Positions 1-5,523 of a stretch of 5,951 nucleotides of DNA are shown here, piece by piece. Position 1 is the first letter of the stretch; each line of letters begins with the position of its first letter. The stretch is from positions 1 to 5,951 of the forward strand of contig CANGRN010000107.1 of assembly GCA_947455695.1 (NCBI GenBank), read 5' to 3'. The DNA is from Alphaproteobacteria bacterium. GTDB lineage: Bacteria > Pseudomonadota > Alphaproteobacteria > Micropepsales > Micropepsaceae. The notes under the pieces were generated by a model. The model was not told the DNA's origin, did no database searches, and saw only the letters and a program-made list of their open reading frames with translations. The translations under genes and the position numbers were made by a program.

Positions 1-124
1 ACATCCCCGCCCCTATGTGCGCACCACCGGCTATTTCGGCCCCTGCCGCCGCCGTCGCGGCGTGGAAGAATATCGCGGGCCCGAGCGCCGCAGCGAAAGT
101 CCCAAGCAGCAGGCCGCGGAGTAA
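1..124 (+). CDS. C-terminal end of a probable response regulator (partial)
   Basis: This is an open frame with codons starting at base 2 that enters from outside the window and ends in TAA at 122-124, giving about 40 residues. The tail reads YFGPCRRRR, then a few residues later YRGPERRS, so it is strongly basic and carries two GPxRR motifs. Tails with FGPDRRR and GPERR are known to me from short CheY-like response regulators of alphaproteobacteria, where they follow the receiver domain. The receiver domain itself lies outside the window, so the identification rests on the tail and on the Hpt gene that begins three bases after the stop. The GGAG at 118-121 serves as ribosome binding site for that next gene, suggesting co-translation. 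The position usually held by Asp in the first motif is Cys here. It could also be another protein with a basic tail. Confidence 0.6.
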   Translation, partial: HPRPYVRTTGYFGPCRRRRGVEEYRGPERRSESPKQQAAE

Positions 125-127
125 GCC

Positions 128-628
128 ATGAAACGCCAGCAGCCGATCGAACTCTTCATGCCGCCCAACATGCTCAAGGCCACAGTCGGCGGCGGGCTGG
201 GCGGCATGGACATGGCCGCCATGAAGCGCGCAGAATCGGCGATGGACGGTCTCAAGAGCCAGTTTGGCGACTGGATCGCGGGGGATGTGAAGGCGCTGAT
301 CGAAGCCCGCGCCAATTATGCCAGGGCCGCCAACGCCGACACCCGCGGCGCGCTGCTGCGCCGCGCCCATGACATCAAGGGCCAGGCGCCGACCTTCGAC
401 TTCCCGCTGATCGCCCGCGTTGCCGGGTCGCTGGCCCGCATGATCGGCGAATTACCGCCCACGACCGCCCTGCCGCTGAGCCTGATCGATGCGCATGTGA
501 ATGCCATCCAGGTGATCCACAAGCAGAACCTGAAAGACACCAACGACAAGATCGCCCAGGCGCTGTGCGCCGAGCTGGATGCGCGTGTCGATGAAGTGCT
601 GGCGGCGTCGGCCAACAAATCCAGATAA
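128..628 (+). CDS. Hpt (histidine phosphotransfer) domain protein
   Basis: This is a 166-residue soluble protein with an Hpt domain over roughly residues 50-150. The phosphorylation motif is AHDIKGQ, with the phosphoacceptor His at residue 81 (codon 368-370). The following TFDFPLI segment matches the usual helix after the motif in alphaproteobacterial Hpt proteins. Hpt proteins carry phosphoryl groups between the receiver domain of a hybrid kinase and a response regulator; no kinase or receiver is fused to this one, so it must act in trans. The first 45 residues are Gly- and Met-rich (GGGLGGMDMAAM) and are probably flexible. The ATG is preceded by GGAG with six bases between, and the gene starts three bases after the probable response regulator, so the two are likely one operon and one phosphorelay. 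The partner kinase is not in the window. The domain call is firm; the pathway is unknown. Confidence 0.88.
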   Translation: MKRQQPIELFMPPNMLKATVGGGLGGMDMAAMKRAESAMDGLKSQFGDWIAGDVKALIEARANYARAANADTRGALLRRAHDIKGQAPTFDFPLIARVAGSLARMIGELPPTTALPLSLIDAHVNAIQVIHKQNLKDTNDKIAQALCAELDARVDEVLAASANKSR

Positions 629-654
629 GATCACGCGTTGATGCGGTAGAATGT

Positions 655-1035
655 CTACAGCAGGGCGATGATTTCCGCCGGCGCGCCGGGCCTGAGCTGT
701 CCGGCGATTGCCTCGCGTGTCAGCGTGAACATGCCGTCTCCAATGGCCGCGGCGGTTGCGAGACCCATGCTCCATGCACCGAACGCGCGGGGCGCATCCC
801 GGTCCAGCATGATCATCGTATTCCAGTGCCGTTTGTCCGCCCGTATCCTGGCAAAAGTCCCGGCCACTGCCGCGTCTTCGCCTTCCAGCACCTGCATGAA
901 GCAGCCTTCACTGTAAAGCAGTATGCCGGTGACCTGGCATGCGGCGTTGTTCCGGCGTGAAACCGCCAGGATCTCTTCGAGAAGGGCGTCGGAAACATCG
1001 CGGTGCGTATTGCTGGCGTAGAGAAGCTGCCTCAT
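655..1035 (-). CDS. Single-domain BLUF blue-light photoreceptor
   Basis: This is a 126-residue protein, nearly all of it one BLUF domain. BLUF proteins bind FAD and sense blue light by rearranging hydrogen bonds around the flavin. The key residues are present: Tyr6 in RQLLYAS, Asn30 in NNAACQVTG, Gln48 in FMQVLEG, and Trp88 and Met90 in FGAWSMGL. The KRHWN segment also fits the family. About 30 residues follow the core, as in short PixD/BlrB-type proteins, and no EAL, cyclase or other output domain is fused, so it must signal through a partner protein. I chose the ATG at 1035 because AGGA lies eight bases upstream; a TTG two codons earlier is too close to that site. The gene is convergent with the Hpt gene (26 bases between stops) and lies 80 bases downstream of the transglycosylase on the same strand. 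I see no convincing promoter or terminator in those 80 bases, so read-through from the upstream operon is possible. Confidence 0.92.
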   Translation of the reverse strand: MRQLLYASNTHRDVSDALLEEILAVSRRNNAACQVTGILLYSEGCFMQVLEGEDAAVAGTFARIRADKRHWNTMIMLDRDAPRAFGAWSMGLATAAAIGDGMFTLTREAIAGQLRPGAPAEIIALL

Positions 1036-1043
1036 GGGCAAAA

Positions 1044-1047
1044 TCCT
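1044..1047 (-). promoter_or_regulatory. Ribosome binding site of the BLUF gene
   Basis: AGGA on the minus strand lies eight bases before the ATG at 1035. It decides between this ATG and the in-frame TTG at 1041, which would have only two bases between the site and the start. Confidence 0.6.
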
Positions 1048-1115
1048 GATGCACGCGCTTTAAGGAAAACTTGCCGCGACGGAATTTGCAACTCGTCCCA
1101 GCGTACAGACGGAAC

Positions 1116-1988
1116 TCAGCCCGCCGCATCCTTGGAATCCGACAACAGCCCCAGCAGGCCGGGACTGAAACTCATTGCCGAGCTGGGCGTGGCCTTGTCC
1201 TGATTGCCGAACAGGCTGCTGAACGCGCTGTGCTTGGGCTGCCAGTTCATCACGCTTGCCAGCAGCATCTGGACCTGGGCGTCCTGCGCCGTCGCCACGG
1301 TGAGACGCGCCTTGTCGAAGGTCAGCGGCGGTGTGCCCGCATCCTGAATTCGGACCGTGCCCGCCCCGCCCGGCTGCTTCATCGCCCAGTCATAGACTTC
1401 GCGCACCGACTTGGGCGCGCCACCCTCATGGAAGAACACGCTCTTGTTGGAAGCCGCCGCCTGCGGAAACAGCGAAGCGGCGCTGATGGTGGGATCGCTG
1501 CCAGCCGCCTTGATCAACCGGCAGGCCGCATCGGGACCCAGGAAATGCGCCGCATAGAGTTCACCGCCGCAGACTTCGCGCCCCAGCGATGCGCGCATCG
1601 TCCCTTGCGTGGACTTGGCATATTCGCCCGCCATCAGGGCGGCGGTTTCCGGATTCTTGCGCAGCGCCAGGATCGACGCCTTGGCGCCGGGGTCGGCGCG
1701 ATAGCGGCCGTCGGAATCCCTGCTGATGGCGGCGGCGTAATTTCCCAGCCCGTGCTGGCCGCCATGTTCCTTCACCAGCCCCAGCCAGGTCTGGTCGAGG
1801 AACTGGAACAGCCCCGCCGCCGAGGATGTGGAGGATTGCGCCGTGGGCTTGAGGCTGGATTCGCGCATGGCGGTACCCAGCAGATAATGGAAATCTGAAC
1901 CCGTCGCGGCAGCGGCGCTTTTCAGCGCGGCCACGACGCGTTCCGCGCCCAAAGAGGCACTCAAGGATGATGCGGCTTCTGCCTGCAT
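1116..1988 (-). CDS. Lytic transglycosylase (SLT domain), no signal peptide seen
   Basis: This is a 290-residue protein with an SLT/lysozyme-like domain in the N-terminal half. The catalytic Glu is residue 43 in TAMRESSLKP, and the AAGLFQF motif with the following QTW (about residues 57-68) is the second hallmark of the fold. Such enzymes cleave the MurNAc-GlcNAc bond of peptidoglycan to give 1,6-anhydro ends and often open the wall for flagella or secretion machines. A further GGELYAAHFLGP segment (about residue 140) occurs in alphaproteobacterial relatives. The C-terminal third is low in recognisable motifs. There is no hydrophobic N-terminal segment from the chosen ATG, nor in the frame upstream of it, so export by Sec is not evident. 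The ATG at 1988 is the first plausible start; a GGGGG run lies about 12 bases upstream, a rather long spacing. The gene starts 23 bases after the HIT gene ends and is probably in its operon, with a CtrA-like site just upstream offering separate control. Confidence 0.85.
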   Translation of the reverse strand: MQAEAASSLSASLGAERVVAALKSAAAATGSDFHYLLGTAMRESSLKPTAQSSTSSAAGLFQFLDQTWLGLVKEHGGQHGLGNYAAAISRDSDGRYRADPGAKASILALRKNPETAALMAGEYAKSTQGTMRASLGREVCGGELYAAHFLGPDAACRLIKAAGSDPTISAASLFPQAAASNKSVFFHEGGAPKSVREVYDWAMKQPGGAGTVRIQDAGTPPLTFDKARLTVATAQDAQVQMLLASVMNWQPKHSAFSSLFGNQDKATPSSAMSFSPGLLGLLSDSKDAAG

Positions 1989-2007
1989 GGGGCTGTTCTG
2001 CCCCCTT

Positions 2008-2026
2008 ATGGTTAACTTTTGCTTAC
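2008..2026 (-). promoter_or_regulatory. Candidate CtrA binding site
   Basis: The minus strand reads GTAA, seven bases, then TTAACCAT. The CtrA consensus of alphaproteobacteria is TTAA-N7-TTAA, and TTAACCAT is a known extended half-site. Here one half is perfect and the other has one mismatch (GTAA). The site lies 20-38 bases upstream of the transglycosylase ATG and overlaps the last codons and stop (TAA) of the HIT gene. It would fit cell-cycle or flagellar control of the transglycosylase. This is a motif match by eye, and the stop codon constrains part of the sequence, so it could be chance. Confidence 0.42.
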
Positions 2027-2407
2027 CGCGGCCATCAGCGGGGCAGTCCCCTCCCACGGCACCGGCTTGGAATGGCCCCACACCGGGCCCGGCCAGGCCG
2101 GATCGCCCTTGAAGCGGCCGATCACATGGACATGCAGCTGCAGGACCATGTTGCCCAGGTTGCCGACATTGAGCTTCTCCACTCCCGGCAGGGTGCGGAT
2201 GATGTTCGACAGCTGGACGATCTCTTTCATCATCTGGACCTGGTCTTCCGGCGACAGGTCGCACATCTCGACCACCCCGGCGCGGCGCGGCACCAGCAGG
2301 CCCCAGTGATAGCGGGAGTCGTTGAAGACAAAGAGCCGGCTCAGCGGCCAGTCGGTGATGGTCTGGGTCAGGCCCGCGATCACCGGATCGACAACAAACT
2401 CAGTCAT
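2012..2407 (-). CDS. HIT-family hydrolase (Ap4A hydrolase-like)
   Basis: This is a 131-residue cytosolic protein of the histidine-triad superfamily, whose members hydrolyse nucleotide phosphoanhydrides or phosphoramidates such as diadenosine polyphosphates. The active-site segment is QLHVHVIGRF, with His92 (expected nucleophile) and His94; the position of the first triad His is Gln90. The upstream LNVGNLGNMV segment and the downstream DPAWPGPVWG segment match a proteobacterial subgroup in which this QLHxH form is common, so activity is probably kept. The length is typical of single-domain HIT proteins. The ATG overlaps the end of thiO by eight bases (ATGACTGA), with a good GGGAG six bases upstream inside thiO, which indicates translational coupling. 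The transglycosylase follows after 23 bases. The true substrate cannot be read from the sequence. Confidence 0.88.
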   Translation of the reverse strand: MTEFVVDPVIAGLTQTITDWPLSRLFVFNDSRYHWGLLVPRRAGVVEMCDLSPEDQVQMMKEIVQLSNIIRTLPGVEKLNVGNLGNMVLQLHVHVIGRFKGDPAWPGPVWGHSKPVPWEGTAPLMAAVSKS

Positions 2408-3476
2408 GCAAATCTCCCAAAAAGCGCCGAGGATCAAAGGCAGGGACCACCGCGCCCTTGCCCATAATGATATCCGCCATTTCACCGGCGATGGCCGGGG
2501 CGAACAGGATGCCGTTGCGGTATTGGCCGCCCGCCACGAACAGTCCCGCTGTAGCGGTCCCGCCCAAGAGCGGCAAGCCATCCGGGCTCTTGGGCCGCAG
2601 CCCCGCCCAATGGTCCGACAGGGTCCAGCTCTTCAGCGACGGCATCAGTTTTTCGGCGCAGGCGCGCAGGTGGTGGCGGCCGGCCTGCGTCACACTGGTA
2701 TCGAAGCCGGCCTCCTCGACCGTGGCGCCGATCAGCAAGCGCCCGTGGCGCGGCACACAATAGACATGCTCGCCCCATACCACCGGGCCCGGCAGGGCCG
2801 CACCGCTGGGCGGACTGAGCGCGATCACCTCGCCCTTGACCGGGACGATGGGGACCTCTTCCAGAAGCCCGCTCCATGCTCCCGCCGCCACCAGCACGGC
2901 GTCGGCTTCATGGCGGCCATAGGGCGTTAGCACGGCGCTGGCGCGCCCGCCCCGCGTCTCGATCCGCACCGCCGCCTCATTGGGATTGAGCACCCCGCCC
3001 GCCTTCAGGAAGGCGATGGTCAGGGCCTCGCCCAGGGCGCGGTTGTCGACATGAGCTTCCTTGGGAGACCACAGCCCGCCCAGCGAACCGCCCAGCAGCG
3101 GCACCAGCGCCTTGGCCTCCTCCGGATCCACGATCCGCAGGTCACCCTCGGCGCGGGCCCGCATCACTTCCAGCTCGGCGGTATCGCCCGCCAGCAGCAG
3201 CGCCCCGCCCTGGTTCAGGAACACGGCGCGTCCGCTGGCTTCCTCCAGCTCGGCCGCAAAGGCCGGCCACAGGGCGCTGGCCCGCAGCGCCAAGTCGCGT
3301 TCCGGCTCGGGGGAATCTTCCAGTTCGGCGGTGACCGCCAGCATGCCCGCCGCGGCCCAGCTGGCGCCGCCGCCGGGCTGCGCCCGCTCCAGAATCGTGA
3401 CCGAACACCCCGCCTGCAGCAGCCGCCAGCCGACGCCCAAGCCAGCCACGCCGGCGCCAATGATGACAACCTTCAT
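2400..3476 (-). CDS. thiO: Glycine oxidase ThiO, FAD-dependent
   Basis: This is a 358-residue flavoprotein of the D-amino-acid-oxidase/glycine-oxidase family. An N-terminal Rossmann motif GAGVAG (residues 7-12) ends with Glu30 in TILERA, the FAD-ribose contact. It is followed by the GASWAAAGML segment (about 38-47). The C-terminal half has HVDNRALGEAL, CVPRHGRLLIGATVE and two hallmark segments: GLRPKSPDGLPLLG with Arg294 and QYRNGILFAP with Arg320. These arginines correspond to the substrate-carboxylate and active-site arginines of Bacillus glycine oxidase. The enzyme oxidises glycine to iminoglycine (with release of hydrogen peroxide), which feeds thiazole formation in thiamine synthesis. 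No thiS, thiG or thiE is in the window. The ATG at 3476 begins the Rossmann strand directly and has AGGG eight bases upstream. It is first in a probable thiO-HIT-transglycosylase operon and divergent from msrA. A related D-amino acid oxidase is a less likely alternative. Confidence 0.85.
   Translation of the reverse strand: MKVVIIGAGVAGLGVGWRLLQAGCSVTILERAQPGGGASWAAAGMLAVTAELEDSPEPERDLALRASALWPAFAAELEEASGRAVFLNQGGALLLAGDTAELEVMRARAEGDLRIVDPEEAKALVPLLGGSLGGLWSPKEAHVDNRALGEALTIAFLKAGGVLNPNEAAVRIETRGGRASAVLTPYGRHEADAVLVAAGAWSGLLEEVPIVPVKGEVIALSPPSGAALPGPVVWGEHVYCVPRHGRLLIGATVEEAGFDTSVTQAGRHHLRACAEKLMPSLKSWTLSDHWAGLRPKSPDGLPLLGGTATAGLFVAGGQYRNGILFAPAIAGEMADIIMGKGAVVPAFDPRRFLGDLHD
2414..2418 (-). 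promoter_or_regulatory. Ribosome binding site of the HIT gene inside thiO
   Basis: GGGAG on the minus strand lies six bases before the HIT ATG and within the last codons of thiO. It supports the overlapping start at 2407 over any later one. Confidence 0.6.
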
Positions 3477-3597
3477 GTGCCCAGCCCTGCCGCCACAATT
3501 ACTGGCAAGACAACAGGATAGACCGGAAGGCTAAAGCGATCTGGGAGCTTGAAAATGGTCACCATCGGCTTGATGACACGCGAAACATGGGATGACT

Positions 3598-3623
3598 TTG
3601 ACAGGGTCATACGCCTCTATAAC
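3598..3623 (+). promoter_or_regulatory. Candidate promoter of msrA
   Basis: A perfect TTGACA at 3598-3603 is followed by TATAAC at 3618-3623. The spacer is only 14 bases, shorter than the usual 16-18, so activity is uncertain. A second -10-like hexamer, TATTAT, lies at 3663-3668, closer to the gene, but has no good -35 partner. This is the only promoter-like pair I could find in the 218-base region shared by thiO and msrA; no convincing thiO promoter was seen on the other strand. Confidence 0.33.
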
Positions 3624-3639
3624 CCGTGCCGCAGGGGAT

Positions 3640-3659
3640 GTAACCGGCATGCGCGTTAC
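3640..3659. promoter_or_regulatory. Inverted repeat, candidate operator in front of msrA
   Basis: The arms GTAAC (3640-3644) and GTTAC (3655-3659) flank a central palindrome GCATGC (3647-3652), all sharing one centre of symmetry, so 16 of 20 bases are symmetric. It lies just downstream of the TTGACA/TATAAC pair and 35 bases before the msrA ATG, where a dimeric repressor would block transcription. It is not a terminator, as there is no T-run after it. The regulator is unknown. Confidence 0.4.
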
Positions 3660-3682
3660 GCGTATTATGCATTGTGAAAAGC

Positions 3683-3686
3683 GGAG
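3683..3686 (+). promoter_or_regulatory. Ribosome binding site of msrA
   Basis: GGAG lies eight bases before the ATG at 3695. It favours this start over the in-frame GTG at 3674, which would add seven residues not usual in the family. Confidence 0.65.
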
Positions 3687-3694
3687 ACCGGATC

Positions 3695-4195
3695 ATGGAA
3701 AAGGCACTCTTCGGCGCGGGCTGTTTCTGGGGGGTGGAGGACTTCTTCCGCCAGGTCCCCGGCGTCAGCGACGCGGTCAGCGGCTATGCCGGCGGAACCG
3801 GCGACAACCCCACCTACCGCCAGGTCTGCAGCGGCGACACCTACCATGCCGAGGTGGTCGAGGTGATGTTTGACCCTGCCAAGGTGTCCTACGCCACCCT
3901 CGTCCAGCTGTTCTTCCGGATGCACAACCCCACCCAGAAGGACCGCCAGGGACCCGACTTCGGGACCCAGTATCGTTCCGTGATCTTCACCCACGGCCCC
4001 GAGCAGGCCCGCATCGCCGCCGAGGAGCGGGACAAGGTCGCGGCCAGCGGCAAGTGGAGCAAGCCGATCGTCACCCAGATTGAGCCTGCCCCGACCTTCT
4101 GGAAGGCGGAGGAAAGCCATCAGCGCTATTTCCAGAAGCATGGCGGCCATTGCCATGTGTCGTTTGCCGAACTGCAGGAAGAGGACGCGCGCTAG
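3695..4195 (+). CDS. msrA: Peptide methionine (S)-S-oxide reductase MsrA
   Basis: This is a 166-residue cytosolic repair enzyme that reduces the S form of methionine sulfoxide in proteins and free methionine, using thioredoxin. The catalytic Cys10 sits in the signature GCFWG (residues 9-13). Other family segments are SGYAGG, YRQVCSGDTYHAEVVEV with Tyr41 and Glu53, and QGPDFGTQYRS with Asp88 and Tyr93, which line the substrate pocket. Cys153 in HGGHCHVSF near the C-terminus is the likely resolving cysteine. The length is normal and there is no signal peptide or MsrB fusion. The start is set by a GGAG eight bases upstream and by the family's usual N-terminus. The gene stands alone on its strand, is divergent from thiO, and its TAG stop shares CTAG with the stop of the convergent transporter gene. 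The candidate promoter and dyad upstream suggest its own regulation. Confidence 0.96.
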   Translation: MEKALFGAGCFWGVEDFFRQVPGVSDAVSGYAGGTGDNPTYRQVCSGDTYHAEVVEVMFDPAKVSYATLVQLFFRMHNPTQKDRQGPDFGTQYRSVIFTHGPEQARIAAEERDKVAASGKWSKPIVTQIEPAPTFWKAEESHQRYFQKHGGHCHVSFAELQEEDAR

Positions 4196-5469
4196 ACGGT
4201 TACCGCCCGCGCCACCATCACCCGGCGCAGGCTGAGCACCAGGATGACCGAAATCGACAGTCCCACCGCCAGGGCCAGCATGCCGGCCGGATATCCGCCG
4301 GTCGACTGCTTGAGCTGGCCGATCAGGTTGGGCCCGATAAACCCGCCCAGCCCGGTGGACAGCAGGTTCACCGCCGCGATGGAAGCCGGCGCCGCCCGGC
4401 CCGAGAAGAAAGACGAAGCCAGGGTGTAAAAGGGCCCGTAATGGCCGATGATCCCCAGCACGACGACAAAAAGCCCGGCGATCTCCAAATAGGGATTGGT
4501 CGCCATCGCCGCGATCACAAATCCGCAGGCCGCGATGGCCAGCGATATGGCGACATACCAGGGCCGCTCGCCCCGGCGGTCGCTGGAGCGGGCCACCAGG
4601 ATCATGACGGCGATCCCCAGCATCCAGGGCACGGCGATGATGAAACCCGTGGCCAGGTTGGAATAGCCCAGCGATTTGATGATCAGCGGCATCCACAACT
4701 GGGTGCCAAAGATGGCGGAGTTGATGCCAGTCCCCACAAGGCCCAGCAGCAGTACGCGCAGATCGAATATCCCCGGCCACACGCTGGTGTGGCTTGCCGG
4801 GCGCTCTTCCGCCAGCCGCGCGGTGATCGTGTCCTTCTCGGCCTGTGACAGGAAGCTGGCCTGGGCCGGGCCATCGGGCAGGAATTTCAGTACCACCAGC
4901 GCCAGCGCGCAGGCGGGCAATCCTTCGATCAGGAACAGCCATTGCCAGCCGCGCAAGCCGCCTAGGCTGTCCAGTTGCAGCAGCAATCCGGACAGCGGTC
5001 CGCCAAAGGTCGAAGACAGCGGAATGGCGGTCATGAAGATGGCGGTGAAGCGGGCGCGGTATTCGCGGGGAAACCAGAAGGTCAGGTACAGGATGATGCC
5101 CGGGAAAAAACCGGCCTCCGCCACACCCAGCAGGACGCGCGCGGCGTAAAAGCCGTAAGGTTCGGTGACCAGCGACGTGGCGGCCGATACCGCGCCCCAG
5201 AATGCCATGACGATGCAGATGGCGCGCTTGTGGCCCAGACGCGCCACGAACAGGGTGGCGGGAATCTGAAAGATCGCATAGCTGATGAAGAAAATGCTGG
5301 CGGCCGCGCCATAGACCGAGGGCGAAAAGCCCAGGTCCTTGTTCATCGTCAGGGCCGCGAAGCCGACATTCACCCGGTCCAGGTAATTGACGAAATAAAG
5401 CAGCATCAGGAACGGGATCAGCCGCACCGCGCATTTGGTGAAAACCCGGTTTTGCTGTTCGCTGATCAT
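4192..5469 (-). CDS. MFS transporter, anion:cation symporter (ACS) type
   Basis: This is a 425-residue inner-membrane protein with about 12 predicted hydrophobic segments in two six-helix halves, separated by a polar loop near residues 190-230. Family marks are NYLDRVNVGFAAL at the end of helix 1 (about residues 28-40), LGHKRAI in the loop after helix 2, RVLLGVAEAGFFPGIILYL in helix 4, FPREYRAR after it, and GWQWLFLIEG before helix 6. These are typical of the ACS family, which takes up organic anions such as tartrate, phthalate, hexuronates or hydroxyphenylacetate with protons. The exact substrate cannot be told, since no catabolic gene is adjacent. The ATG at 5469 has GGGGGA just upstream; an in-frame TTG at 5505 would add an unlikely 12-residue extension. 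It lies 54 bases downstream of the copper chaperone gene on the same strand, so co-transcription is possible but not functionally obvious. Its stop overlaps that of msrA. Confidence 0.9.
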   Translation of the reverse strand: MISEQQNRVFTKCAVRLIPFLMLLYFVNYLDRVNVGFAALTMNKDLGFSPSVYGAAASIFFISYAIFQIPATLFVARLGHKRAICIVMAFWGAVSAATSLVTEPYGFYAARVLLGVAEAGFFPGIILYLTFWFPREYRARFTAIFMTAIPLSSTFGGPLSGLLLQLDSLGGLRGWQWLFLIEGLPACALALVVLKFLPDGPAQASFLSQAEKDTITARLAEERPASHTSVWPGIFDLRVLLLGLVGTGINSAIFGTQLWMPLIIKSLGYSNLATGFIIAVPWMLGIAVMILVARSSDRRGERPWYVAISLAIAACGFVIAAMATNPYLEIAGLFVVVLGIIGHYGPFYTLASSFFSGRAAPASIAAVNLLSTGLGGFIGPNLIGQLKQSTGGYPAGMLALAVGLSISVILVLSLRRVMVARAVTV

Positions 5470-5523
5470 GCCGTCCCCCGGATCAACCTTAACACGGGCT
5501 GGCAAATCGCAAAGGGGAACCGG

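Noticed and set aside
629..654. Possible terminator between the Hpt and BLUF genes
   Set aside because: The 26 bases contain no stable stem followed by a T-run in either direction.
1086..1100. Sigma-54-like element (TGGGACG then TTGCAA on the minus strand) before the BLUF gene
   Set aside because: The spacing between the GG and GC elements is two bases too short, and one consensus base differs in the first element; sigma-54 does not tolerate altered spacing.
1071..1898. Open frame of 275 codons on the plus strand
   Set aside because: It is antisense to the transglycosylase gene, has a low-complexity Arg/Gly/Ala-rich product with no recognisable motif, and no good ribosome binding site was seen.
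1989..2264. Upstream extension of the transglycosylase frame to 382 residues
   Set aside because: The extension runs through the HIT gene out of frame and gives a Pro/Gly/Arg-rich stretch without family similarity; the ATG at 1988 begins the conserved protein.
3665..5434. Open frame of 589 codons on the minus strand across msrA and the transporter
   Set aside because: It is a shadow frame. It runs antisense to msrA and out of frame with the transporter; its product is rich in Arg, Gly, His and Pro, typical of off-frame GC-rich DNA, and both overlapped genes have clear family motifs.
5470..5523. Possible terminator or promoter between the copper chaperone and transporter genes
   Set aside because: Only short G and C runs are present, with no stem plus T-run and no convincing -35/-10 pair.
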